Source: Lunularia cruciata
Taxonomy: Eukaryota; Streptophyta; Marchantiopsida; Lunulariales; Lunulariaceae
Assembly: GCA_948567375.1 (NCBI GenBank)
Contig: OX419760.1
Coordinates: 37,696,001 to 37,760,000, forward strand
Direction of reading: 5' to 3'
DNA: 64,000 nt
The position numbers were made by a program, and so were the translations under genes. The notes below the pieces were generated by a model, which saw nothing but the letters and a program-made list of their open reading frames with translations, was not told the DNA's origin and did no database searches. Below are positions 1 to 11,594 of the stretch, piece after piece. Every line of letters begins with the position of its first letter. The first letter of the stretch is position 1.

Positions 1-980
1 CAAGTTGGGCTAACGTTTGAGCTCTACATACCTCCAAGTATACTTGATCCAAGACCTTGATTTTTATATCTAAGTAATTCACACCATAATTCACACAAAG
101 TTATAAGTTAATGCCATAAAAATTATTTCCAAATTTCAAAAGCTAATTTAAACAAGAGCTTGAGATATAATCAAAGCCCCAAACCTGATTATAAGCTCCA
201 TCAAGCATCTTGGTTTCAAGTCCTCTCACTTCAATTTGTCATATTAGGTTTGAAACCACTCAAATGTAGCATTTCTTGGGTGCAACACAACCACCATATT
301 TCCTTCTCTCCAATCTCATTATAAGATCATAGAATGTCATTGTTGAACTCCTAGAATCCTCCAGATGTATGCTTGGGTATAGATCTGCCCCCTTGCTTCA
401 ATCAATCATATCTCAAGCATCAATCACTCAAATCTCACTTTTGATCTTCACATTGTAGCCTATCTATCTCTCCAATGGTGGTCTTCTCTCTCCAAACATC
501 CAAAACCCTAGATCAACATGGTAGGACATAATTCTTTGCACCTTGAACACTTTTCAATTCCTCCTTTGGCACATGGACCTCCAAACTCCACTTCCAAAGC
601 CTTCAGCAAGATTTTGGGCAGTCTCTTGCTAGAAAAAGATATGAATGGTTAATTCCCAAACCTGCACATGATTTAGTATAAGGTGGATAATAAAATCCAG
701 ATTCTCCATCACAAACTCCATGAATATAGGACCAGAATGAGCTACCATTGATGCTTAAAAATGATCATGGTGCATAAACTAAAGCCTAACAAGAAAGTGG
801 TGAAGGAGAGCTAGATCAAGAGTATTGGACATCTCTTAATCAAACTCGCCACTCTTGCCACTTGAAACTTGAAACTTGCCTTGAAACTTGCCACTTGAAA
901 TTCTAGCTCTTCCACTCTACTTCCATGCTCTACTACCAATCAACTTCTAAGGTGGGAGCAAAGTTGGTATGGGTTCTTTG
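1..980 (-). repeat. Degenerate retroelement-like repeat
   Basis: No open coding sequence. The first 130 bases (shared words: gggctaac, tatacttgatccaagacc) match, as reverse complement, the stretch near 25640-25720 inside the 24539-26761 insertion. The similarity fades further in. The window therefore appears to start within a diverged, inverted copy of that repeat. No boundaries or target duplication could be seen. Confidence 0.4.
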
Positions 981-3900
981 TCCCAATTGCTCAAATATAG
1001 TCCTTAACTCTTGGACTATGGTGATGATTAGCATTGTCTAAGACCTGGGGTCTATACTGATAGTGGCATTGAGGGCAGCCCACAATCTGACATCTTGGTG
1101 GATCTAGGTAATTTTGGCCTTGGTGACTTGGATTTTCTTGACATATCCCCATCAATGATGGAGGTTTGGTTTCAATGTCAGGCCATGGTTCACTAGCTTT
1201 AAACAATCCACTAAGTACCATAAGGTAAAGTATGGGAGGTTGATTGTTATATATACTGGTGGGGATACTCTAATTGGAGACCTCCTCCATTAGTAATACT
1301 TCCACTACTACATAGTGTGTCTTAAAGTGATCCCAAAACTCAATTCTCCAAGCCCATAACATGGAGAATTATTCTGTACCAATGATTGCCCACAACAAGA
1401 TACATTGGTTTATTGCCTTTCCCATAATAAGGAAGGCCAAGTCAAACCAGTAGACTAATCTACCAAATTAAAAATCAGAGTTTCCCATTGTAGCTTACTG
1501 AAGGTAGCAAGAACATCCACTTGTGTATCTTGTGTTAGGGTTGGTTGTGATAGGAAGGGATACCACCCAAATTGCTCCTTATCTTTTTGTCACAAGGCTT
1601 GGGCAGCTTCCTCCACTTGGTGGACATTGATGATTCTTGGGGATTGAAACATCACAAATAATGGTCAGGTATTGACAGCAATAGGGTTATAACTTGACTC
1701 GTTGTGCTGCAAGATTATCAATTTGAGCCATTCTTGGAATTTTCTTAGCTCATGAGGAACTTTCTTTATGACCTTCAAGTGCATAGAATCATCTTTCTTG
1801 GCTTCTTGTATTGCTGTCACATCCCATATGAAATGTTTGAGGCTTGGAATCTCCTACATTCTTGGTGCCACCATGACTGGCCTTATGGGCCCTAAAAACT
1901 ATGGGACTTGGGAAATACTCAAGAAGAGAAGGAAGTCATATGCAATCATTGTTATACTCTCTACTAACTACCACAACAAGTCCATTCCCTCTGGTGCTAA
2001 TCAGTCCTACATGGTGGGCCTCCAAGTCCATCCTAGAGGCTCCCTATAGAAGATCCTACAACCTCTCTTGGTCAGAGATGCTACATTGTTCTTCCCATAG
2101 TATCCTCTCCATTGACATTGGCACTAAGCTAGTTCATTTATTCTTTTATAATGGCTAGCACGGTATCTTCTCTACTCAATACTAGAGGCTCTGCCTCTAC
2201 TATTGACTCTACAAGGTCCATTATGCAAGTTTTTTCCACCAAACACCCCATATTCTATTACTTGTCAATCACTAACTCTCCTCAAGTCATCATGTTAACC
2301 TCCTTGGTGCTCCAAGACCTAGGGTGGATAGTGCCATAGTTGTGACAATCTCTTCCATCACAGACTTCTTCTTCTTAAGTTCCCTATCTATATGACTGCT
2401 ATTTTTTTGCCTTGTCTCTTCTCTGGGTGGCGTTGGATCCGCTCCACTAGGAGTGTTCTAATCAACCCGTTGTTGACTTCATGCATTAACTTGGGGAGTA
2501 TTGGGCCTTGAAGAAGTTAATGCAAGGGACTGGCTCCTTGTAAGACAACCTTTAGGCATCCCATTTGAGGGCCCCACCTTGTCATCATCAGGTCTTCCCT
2601 TCTTGGAGGACCTTCCTATTTATCCATCGTAGCTGTTTTCCTCTAGATTTCTCCTTGTCCTCTTTCACTTTGGAGTCCTTGGCCTTGGTTGTGCCATCCA
2701 ATTTGTTCCGGTTAATAAATTGGAATAGTTCTTTTACCCTCTGCTCTACCTTCCAATTTTGTATAGTGAGGTTGTTTCAAGATTTTTGTTGTGCTTCCAC
2801 CTCAGTTTGCTCCTCCTTCTTCTTCTGCTTGTAGTAGAGAAGGTCCTTCTTACACTGTGCCTTCTTTGTACAGGCCCATTTATTGTTGAGCAGAGAGAAG
2901 CAAACTCTTCCTTTAGAGCATTCTAGACCTCCTGTCCAATGCTCTTTTCTTTCTTTAGAATTGAGACATTTGCTTCCAATGCAAACTAGACTGTCTTTAA
3001 CACTTCTATCTCCTTATCGGATGTATCAGCTGCTACACCCAATTCTCATAACTTAGCATTGGATGTCTCATTATCATGGGATACTTTATCTTGCAGTTCA
3101 TGGAGCTCTCCTTCTAGTTCCTTTCCTTTCTTTTGGCTGTCCGCTAATTGCTGGTCAACGGCAGTCTTATCTGTCTAGGCAGATTGTAGTTGGTAGTGAG
3201 CTTCTGCAAAATTGCCTTGAAGGAGATCAAAATATGACTGTAGAGACATTCTCATTCCATGCAGTCTCTACTTCCCATATCCTATGATCATTTTCTTTGG
3301 TGAGCTCTTCCCATAGCTCAATGATCAAGGTGCAGGATTATGCCCCGCATTTACTCTCTATCAATACAAAGGTAAGGCTTTGCTTTGATTGCTCATTTGG
3401 GTTTTCTACCCATTAAAGCAATTCCTCTTGAGACACCAGGTTATCAACTAGAGTTTCTAGCATGAAGGTGAATGCCTTTGATTTGTGATGATCTGTGGGA
3501 GCAACTCCCCGCAATCTCCTAGCCAACACACTGGGTTCTACATGCATTAGAGTCTAGAGTATTGATGTGTTCTTTGGAAAAAAAAGATAGTCTCTTCCTA
3601 AACAACATTGTGTGAAAGGTAGGTTCTAATTTTAATAATTTAGGGTGGTCTTGCACCCTTTGCATTAGACTGGTCTCCTTATCTCCTTCTTTCCAAAGAG
3701 ATTCTTTAGAAGTCATGCTTTGCTCCAACAAGAACAATATATTGTCCCAAGGTCTAGGGGAGTCACCATCAATGGTGATGACATTATTTTCATTTGTTGC
3801 CTCTTCTATGACAACCCCTTTCCCCTTTGATAATGAGCCTCTCATTCTTATCAGGACTAGCTCCCCTACTTGCCATTGGTGGTTGGTTTTCTACAAGTTA

Positions 3901-5270
3901 CCTTTAGCTTCTTCTCTTTGATTGGGATCAACAAAATAGTGGCTCCCTTTTTTGGGCTTGTGATCTTCTTCCTCTTGCTTCTCATAGCCTTGGTTACTAT
4001 TAGTTCCCATAATTCAATCTCCTAGGCTCCAAAAATTTTGCTCATTTGTAATCATAGGATGTGTTCTTGTTCTTTCTTGGTCCACTTAGTGAAGTGTGAG
4101 ACCAACTATATTTTCACAAATGGCCTGCTAACTCATTTGGTCATTTCTTGATAGCTCTTCTTGATGATTGGCATTTGCAATGTTAGAGCTACCTCTTTAA
4201 CCAAATTCTCCTTCAACCCAAAAGATTCAACGGGTCCCATAGTAAAAGGAGGTAAGATTGTGAGGCCATAGTGGAATGTACGTACTATGCTATGGACTCA
4301 CTATAGTCCCCCATAGTCAACTAAGAACAAACCTCATAGTAAAAGGTTTTCCCCCTTTTGGTGAGAACTGCTCTTTTGAACCCCACACAACATTCCCATA
4401 GTTTAGTAAGGATTATGGTGGTGTAATCTGACTCCTCTCCATGAACTACACTTTTGATGATGGTATTTGCCAAGGATGGGTTCAAGTATGAAACATTCCC
4501 TTGGCCTTTGTTAAGCCAATGGAAATTTTTCATTGCAAAGTACAATGGAGTGTATATCACCACCACCATGGGGAACCCATTCTTGTGCATGGTCCCTAAA
4601 ATATTTTTGGATGGCTTGAACAAGAAGAGCTCAGGTAAGAGTTTGAAGCTAAGTTAAAATTCCCTCCAAGCCAAAGGGACGTTAGCTGACTTTTTGGGCA
4701 AGGAGACGACCTTGTAAATTGTTTCATTTATTATAGGAAAGGATTTCTACTCTAGATCAGCTATAAATTGATAAGTGGATCATTGTTGAATCCACTTGGA
4801 TCTCCTCAAACATCTTGTGTACTATATTGAACTCCTCATCAATCGGTGTCGTCGGGAAAATAGCCCACGTGTACCCTTGAGGCTTTTGGTGTGATGAATT
4901 TTCTTTTCTCTTTTATTTGTTGTAAGGAACAGGGATTTATGATAATATATCTTGGGTGTGGTTTTGCTATCTTGTTTTGGGAGAAAGTGAGGAGACAAAG
5001 AAGGGATGAGGGTTTTCACAAAATGCCAAAAGATTTCGAGAGGAGTGGCAGAAATTTTCGGGAGAAGAAAGGAGTAGGGTTTTTTTTTTTGAAAAGGGAC
5101 AGAGGAGTTTCGGGAGAAAAAGGGTTTTTTTTTCGGGAATGACAGGAGGAGTTTGGGGGGCAGAGGACAGAAGGTGGGCAGGAAGGAAGTGAATCGAAAG
5201 GGGCTGGAATGATCAGGGAGGAGGAGTCATGAAGGCTTTTTAGGGACAGAGGAAAAATCAGGAAAAAAAT
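981..5270 (-). other. Old degenerate repeat with minus-strand coding relics
   Basis: No intact gene. Minus-strand reading frames of about 100 codons survive at 3519-3845 (contains KGKGVVIEEA and an acidic stretch) and at 4321-4623 (hydrophobic and aromatic residues, no recognised domain). Between about 2400 and 3400 the minus strand reads as Lys/Glu/Gln-rich heptad-like sequence broken by stops, as expected of a decayed coiled-coil ORF. I do not recognise the family, and a relation to the coiled-coil ORF of the E repeats further right is only a guess. The plus-strand frames here are short and look like shadows. Confidence 0.3.
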
Positions 5271-5273
5271 TTC

Positions 5274-5538
5274 GAGTTGGACAGGAGGGCTTGAGAGTGC
5301 ACGGGAGAAAATTTCTCGAGAACTGAAGGGTGGAAGAGGAACACACACAGGAGAGGATTTTCGAGTTGGACAGGAGGGCTTGAGAGTGCACGGGAGAAAA
5401 TTTCTCGAGAACTGAAGGGTGGAAGAGGAACACACATAGGAGAGGATTTTCGAGTTGGACAGGAGGGCTTGAGAGTGCACGGGAGAAAATTTCTCGAGAA
5501 CTGAAGGGTAGAAGAGGAACACACACAGGCCAGGATTT
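5274..5538. repeat. Tandem repeat block 1, unit about 89 bp, 3 copies
   Basis: Three near-identical copies begin with gagttggacaggagggcttg at about 5274, 5363 and 5452. Each contains tgcacgggagaaaatttctc and ends in gaggaacacaca. A partial fourth start occurs at about 5538. The unit is not a multiple of three, so the long minus-strand frames across it are by-products of the repetition rather than a gene. Confidence 0.9.
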
Positions 5539-5539
5539 T

Positions 5540-5756
5540 GAGTTGGACAGGAGAGGAATTTCGAAATGTGAGAGTGCATGGCTGTGCTTGGACCAGGAGA
5601 GCAATTTCGAAATGTGAGAGTGCAGGCTGTGTTTGGACCAGGAGAGGAATTCTAAAATGTGAGAGTGCAGGGCTGTGCTTGGACCAGGAGAGGAATTTTT
5701 GAAAGGTGAGAGTGCAAGCTGTGCTTGGACCAGGAGAGGAATTTTCGAAATGTGAA
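5540..5756. repeat. Tandem repeat block 2, unit about 46 bp, about 4-5 copies
   Basis: Degenerate copies of a monomer containing ggaccaggagaggaattt and gtgagagtgcaggctgtg occur at about 5592, 5638, 5683 and 5730. The monomer shares its AATTTTCG / tgtgagagtgcag core with block 1 on the left and block 3 on the right. It may therefore be the ancestral unit of the whole array. Confidence 0.85.
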
Positions 5757-6950
5757 AGTGCAGGGCAGAAAGTGTTTTCATGAAGGCAATTTTTGCAGGA
5801 CTGTGATGGGTTTTCATGAGGTGCATGAATGCAATTTTCGCAGGAATGTGAGGGCTTGAAAGTGCAGGGCAGAAAGTGTTTTCATGAAGGCAATTTTTGC
5901 AGGACTGTGATGGGTTTTGGTGAGGTGCATGAAGGCAATTTTCGCAGGAATGTGAGGGCTTGAAAGTGCAGGGCAGAAAGTGTTTCATGAGGCAATTTTT
6001 GCAGGACTGTGCTAGGTTTTGGTGAGGTGCATGAAGGCAATTTTCGCAGGAATGTGAGGGCTTGAAAGTGCAGGGCAGAAAGTGTTTTCATGAAGGCAAT
6101 TTTCGCAGGACTGTGATGGGTTTTCGTGAGGTGCATGAAGGCAATTTTCGCAGGAATGTGAGGGCTTGAAAGTGCAGGGCAGAAAGTGTTTCATGAGGCA
6201 ATTTTTGCAGGACTGTGCTAGGTTTTGGTGAGGTGCATGAAGGTAATTTTTGCAGGAATGTGAGGGCTTGAAAGTGCAGTGCAGAAAGTGTTTTCATGAA
6301 GGCAATTTTCGCAGGACTGTGATGGGTTTTGGTGAGGTGCATGAAGGCAATTTTTGTAGGAATGTGAGGGCTTGAAAGTGCAGGGCAGAAAGTGTTTCAT
6401 GAAGGCAATTTTCGCAGGACTGTGATGGGTTTTTGTGAGGTGCATGAAGGCAATTTTCGCAGGAATGTGAGGGCTTGAAAGTGCAGGGCAGAAAGTGTTT
6501 TCATGAAGGCAATTTTTGCAGGACTGTGATGGGTTTTGGTGAGGTGCATGAAGGCAATTTTCATAGGAATGTGAGGGCTTGAAAGTGCAGGGCAGAAAGT
6601 GTTTCATGAAGGCAATTTTTGCAGGACTGTGATGGGTTTTGGTGAGGTGCATGAAGGTAATTTTTGCAGGAATGTGAGGGCTTGAAAGTGCAGGGCAGAA
6701 AGTGTTTTCATGAAGGCAATTTTCGCAGGACTGTGATGGGTTTTGGTGAGGTGCATGGAGGCAAATTTTGCAGGAATGTGAGGGCTTGAAAGTGCAGGGC
6801 AGAAAGTATTTCAAGAAGGCAAATTTCGCACGACTGTGATGGGTTTTGGTGAGGTGCATGAAGGCAATTTTTGCAGGAATGTGAGGGCTTGAAAGTGCAA
6901 GACAGAAAGTGTTTCAAGAAGGCAATTTTCGCAGGACTGTGAAGGGGTTT
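5757..6950. repeat. Tandem repeat block 3, unit 102-104 bp, about 11-12 copies
   Basis: The unit starts at gaaagtgcagggcagaaagt and recurs at about 5757, 5861, 5965, 6067, 6171, 6273, 6376, 6479, 6581, 6684, 6792 and 6894. Each unit is a dimer: one half has aaggcaattttcgcaggact then gtgatgggtttt, the other has aaggcaattttcgcaggaat then gtgagggcttg. The last two copies are more diverged. Minus-strand frames with repeated Phe/Leu/Pro/Ser/Cys text are repeat artefacts. Tandem repeats of this kind occur in untranslated parts of plant gypsy elements, but no such element can be delimited here. Confidence 0.95.
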
Positions 6951-7099
6951 TTGAGGGCTGCACGAAGACAAATTTTGCAGCAATGTGAAGTGGTTTGGCG
7001 AGGTTGCAAGAAGACAAATTTAGCAGGTACTGTTAGGGACTTGAGAGTGCAGGGGAGAGAAAGGTTTCGTCTTGAAGGAATGAACAAATGTGCAGGAGA

Positions 7100-7500
7100 G
7101 GAAGTGCTTGGACAGAAGGGCAATTTTCGCAGGTCTGAAGGGCAGGCTGCAGGAGTAGCAAAAGAAACTCTCACAAAGGTGAGAACAGGACTGAGGAAGA
7201 CGGATTTATGTGTGAAAATGTTGATAGAGTGTTGAGGGACAGAATTGGAAAGAGAATTTGCGCAGGTCTGAAGGGCAGGCTGCAAGAGTAGCAAAAGAAA
7301 CTCTCACGAAGGTGAGAACAGGACTGAGGAAGAGAGATTTCAATGTGAAAATGTTGATAGAGTGTTGAGGGACAGAATTGGAGAGGAATTTTTGCAGGTC
7401 TGAAGGGGATTTGCTGCAGAAGTTGCCAAAGGATAATCTCCCGAAGGTGAGGATAGGACTGAAGAAGAAAGATATAATTTTTTTGGGAAGATGTTGTGAA
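7100..7500. repeat. Tandem repeat block 4, unit about 135 bp, about 3 copies
   Basis: Copies contain gcaggtctgaagggcaggct, caaaagaaactctcac and gttgatagagtgttgaggga. They start near 7129, 7264 and 7396 and the third is the most diverged. Shared words (gcaggtctgaagg, gcaggactg) tie this block to blocks 1-3. Confidence 0.85.
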
Positions 7501-8683
7501 GAGTGACTGAACATGCAGTGATAGGAGCTAGTAAGGAAGAAAAGGAGGAGAATTTCAAGGTGGCTCAGCTCATCTGGAACAAAGGCAAGAAAGATTTGAA
7601 GTTGGTTGGCCTGTCTGAATGGAGTGAATCTGATATGCAAAACAGGGCATAGGAGAATGAAGAGGTTCGGAAGGTGAATTGCCTTGCCTGCTGCCGGACA
7701 GAATATATGTGAACTGCCGGCTGAGTTGATGATCAGTTGCAACCTTAGGGCAGGCATTGTCTTGACTAGAACTATTTGACTTATCCAACCTTGTGAACGT
7801 TGTCGTTGAAACTCCTATGAATGATGAATCTTGGAAGCGGATTGTGTTATGAATTGTGACTAGAGTTGAGGAAAACTCCATTCTAGGAACTCTCAGTCCG
7901 GTCTATGTGAATAGCCTAAGTAAATGATCTGGAGGCCCCGGGTTTATGTTTGGTTAGATCACTCAGTTGTTGTTTCTTTTATTTTATTAAAGGGCCACCT
8001 GACCTAGGTCTATGAACTGCCAGATCCCGAACCATAGCTTGAACCTGACGTGAAAATAGAATATGAGACCAGGCAGAGGTAGAAACCATAACACCAGACT
8101 AGCATGACAAGATTAAATTTATGAAAGTCAAGGATAAAACAAAACCTTCAGGGAGAGCCAACCTTAGGGAAACTAAAACTACAGGTTCATAAAGAGACAA
8201 ATTCCCGACAAACCAGGAGTAGGGAAGGAATGTCAGTCTATGGGAAAGACCCAAAAGAAGGACAGTAGGGAAACTAAGCACAAGCAGCCATGTGCTCAGC
8301 GCACTCTCGAGACCAAACATTCCCCACGACATTGGGAAGACAAATTTGTGGGCCATGATGTTCCAATCTGCCTACTTCCATGTTTCTCCTTGTTTCTGTG
8401 TCCAGATTGCTAAAGTTGTATAAGTGGCCTAACTTCATGTAAATTGGTGCCATTTACTTCTTTCATAAGAAGTAAAATGGCACCAAGATAAGAATTCTTG
8501 GTTTCTTGCAGTGTTTCTTTTCTCAATGTGTTTGCTAGACTTTTACAACTCTTCAAAGACTTCCTCAAAGACTTTCTGCAAAATCTATGTTAGTAAAACC
8601 CCATCAACTTGGTGGTTCTTTATTTCACAAAAAAATTATGAATTACCAAAATAATGTTCCTCAATTTGTTTGGTCTAGCTTAT
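7501..8683. other. Unassigned sequence, no gene seen
   Basis: Frames on either strand are short (for example 103 codons minus at 7570-7881) and show no recognisable domain. It may be the continuation of whatever element carried the tandem repeats. The right edge is the target site of the E insertion at 8689. Confidence 0.4.
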
Positions 8684-8688
8684 CCAAG

Positions 8689-10574
8689 TGTTACAACCTG
8701 GCAAATATCACTTTTGCGGTAATCAGATAAGTAAAGTTCGTTCTCGCAGAGATACGAGTCAGAATTGGTCAAATACGAAGCAAAGTAACAATTTTAGTTC
8801 TTCTTGGTTGCATCTTTAATCTCTCAGGTAGAAACTACACCCAGAAGAGAGTAACAAGCACTGACTTGTAGTCTTGTCACAAATTCACACTCCTTAATCA
8901 CAACTCCATCAAATCTTTCCAAACAATCTTGATTGTGATGATTCAAGCTCTCCCAAAAATAGCACTTCATTGCAAAACAACTATGCCTCAGAATTGTGTT
9001 CCACCCCTCCACTGAAGGCACAACTTCCTTGATCAAAATTGCTTCACATCAACTTCGCACTGCACTCACAAATGCAGAATACTACAAACACTACAATTCC
9101 TCTCAGATTTGTCAATGCATTGCTTTGATTGCACTTCACTCAGGATTAAACATAGAGAATGAAGATCAAGGCTATGGAATCCAATATCCAACAAGCACAC
9201 TGACTTGCACTTCAAATTTCTCCAAACACTCACAAACACAATTACAAAGTTGATACTTGGAATCAAGCTCAAGCGACGAGCACTGCTTCACAGCACTTTG
9301 CTTTATCTATTCTCAGAAATTATGAGCATTGAACAACACTCTGACTGCGAATGCCACTCTTAAATAGTGAATCAATTGACAGTTCTAACAACTATACCAT
9401 TCTACAACAACCTTTTTAACCTACAGATCCAAAATGACAATGCACCTCTTCATATCTGCATCTTCAAATCTCAAAACTGTTGCTAATCCGATCTGATGTC
9501 TACTTTTCCTTGGCTTTCAAACCCAAACCCAAAGTAATTTTACTTCCTACTTCTCTATCCTTGGGTTTCATATCTTCTACCTCTTCTACCAATTCCGGCA
9601 ATTCTCTTTCATGATCTGAAATTCTTATCATAATTAAGCCTTCTAAATCTCTATCTCCTTACCCACTCTTCTCTAAAGTGTCAATGTCAAATCCGAAGAC
9701 ACCTACACCCCTACCTCATCTACCTTGGGTTTAACTACTATCAATTCCTTTACTAATTCTACTGTGTCATCATCAAGAATTGTAATTGAAAGCATGAATA
9801 TACTCTCTATACATTCAATTTGTAACCCACTTTCCCCTAATCACTCATGTAATTCACCCAAAGACATTTATAGTTTGATCTTGCACTTTGGGTTTATTCA
9901 CTACTGTTATTTCTCTTCTAATTCTCTCCTATCTTCAATCAGAACTGAAATTGAAATCATGGGTATCCTAACTATCTTCTTTCCCTACTCTAACTTTCTT
10001 TAATACCTCTAGCAAGATTCCCGAAGTCACCTTCACTGCACTCCGAGGTCCGACTACCTTGGGTTGAATCATATTTTTCTTTAGGTAAAGTTTTTAGACC
10101 CAAAGTCATGTAAATCCAAAGTCCGAAGTACAAAGTCCGAAGTCACATTGACCCGAAGAACCTCAACCCGAAGTACATCTACTCCCAAAACTTCAAATGC
10201 TTGTAACTTCTTATAAAAACATCCAAACTCTGCAATTTTGGTGGAAATGGAAAGCCCTAAATGAGACGCTTCCAACGAGATATAGAATGCTTGATTTGGA
10301 CTTGTAGTCACTGAGATATGGCCCCTAAAATAATCTTGACCTGTAACCTCCTTTCCTCCTTCGGCGTCTAATCCGAGTTTTTCCTCCTTTGACACGAAGT
10401 AAGCTTCTGTAGGTCTGAACCAATATGAGTCCTTCCTCTTACATGAAGTAGACTTCCTTGGGTCTGATAAAAACACAAGTTTCCACTCATTTCTTCTCCA
10501 TTTGGTTTCAATTTGGTTTCAACAAGGCATTTTTTCTTCAAAACTCGTCCAAAATGAAAAATGTGGATACCACA
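8689..10574 (-). mobile_element. E-family element, copy a (internally deleted)
   Basis: On the minus strand it begins TGTGGTATCCACA (10574 inwards) and ends CAGGTTGTAACA (at 8689). It is bracketed by a perfect 5-bp duplication CCAAG at 8684-8688 and 10575-10579. Length is 1886 bp against about 3.8 kb for full copies. It keeps the 3' region, the C-terminal end of the family ORF (relics about 9500-10010) and the 5' region, but the middle of the ORF is gone. The termini and duplication make this the best-delimited copy. See 17431-21216 for the family description. Confidence 0.85.
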
Positions 10575-10579
10575 CCAAG

Positions 10580-11594
10580 ATTGCTCTCGCAATCACTTTG
10601 GCAATTAGATGTTGCTTTTCTTGCATAGCTCTCTTAGTTTCCTGCCAAATTTGCAATAATCTTGGCATTTTTAGGTCTGTAGGCTGGTAACTACTTCTTG
10701 GTAGTGAACTTCTTGGCACAAGTGCAGAAAGTTTAGGTCTGTAAAATATAGACTATGCAAATTTCTGTAGGGTATTTACAAGGGTAGATCTCTTGGAAAA
10801 CCTATACTTTCTTGTGGAGAATTCAATTATCTATCTATGTTGCATCATTTTACTCTAGGTTCTAAAGCATTTCAATGATTCTAGCATTGTTTTGTATTTG
10901 GATAACGATAGTCATGAATTTTGTACCATATGAGTATTGGAGGAAAATTATCATTTGTATGGTACTAGTTTGCTCTTAAATGTGAAGTGGTGCATTCTTT
11001 ACTAGTTTAAGTGTTTGAGGTGTCAAAACAAAAGACATGAAAAACTATCTCCCAGTTAGGTGCATCCAAGATTGGAGGAGTAGCCAACTTGGATTTTAAG
11101 GTTTCAAGTGTTTCAATGAATTGGTCCATCCAGATGAAGTTGATTGCAAAGTGTAGTAGGGCTAGCAATGTGGAGGTGATCTTTGCATACATGTGGATAT
11201 ATTGTTGGTAATAACCTATATAGCCTAGAAAGCTACAAAGCTCACATACTATCTCTGGTGTGGACAACTCTTGGATGATCTGGATCTTTTTGGATCCACC
11301 ATGATACCATTCTTACAAATGAGATGACCCAAGAAGGGACCATAGGAGACTGAATATGATTGAAATGTGATGACGCAAGAAGGGGCCATATGGATTGAAG
11401 GAAATCCACACTTGCTTGCAAAGGTGTAAAATGGCTCAGACTGCTTGGACGTGGTCAATGCGTGCACTATGCACGCACATATCATCAAGATATACTTTCA
11501 TTTCTATTGTAACTTGGTTAAAGAAGTTTATCATGTAGCATTGGAACATTGCAAGAGAATTTTGTAATCTAAAAGGTATTTCTTGGTAAGCATA
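10580..11594 (-). pseudogene. Ty3/gypsy RT (3' half) and RNase H fragment, element X
   Basis: The minus strand, right to left, encodes the second half of a gypsy reverse transcriptase. It starts with an AYQEIPFRLQNS block (the family's PFGL..APATF box), then the catalytic YLDD box (complement of 11489-11503). RT thumb text around 11007-11488 follows (IYMYAK.. and GYYQQYIHMYAKI). The start of RNase H reads PILDAPNWEIVFHVF then DTSNT. Stops and frame changes are frequent and the rest of RNase H and integrase is missing. The missing 5' half of this RT is at 34936-36930. Joining the two sides across the E insertion restores the PWGTFAYQ region of the RT reading, so this is one gene split by insertion at 11595. 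Confidence 0.75.

Noticed and set aside
5227-6859. Long minus-strand frames with repeated Phe/Leu/Pro/Ser/Cys text
   Set aside because: They are translations of the 89- and 103-bp tandem repeats; units are not multiples of three and the frames slide from one to another.
6909-7235. 108-codon plus-strand frame at the end of the tandem array
   Set aside because: Lies within the array and block 4; no domain, composition follows the repeat.
8689-10574. E copy a as a MITE or DNA transposon
   Set aside because: Only TGT/ACA is inverted at the ends; 5-bp duplications with TG..CA fit retroviral-type integration better than hAT, Mutator or CACTA transposition.
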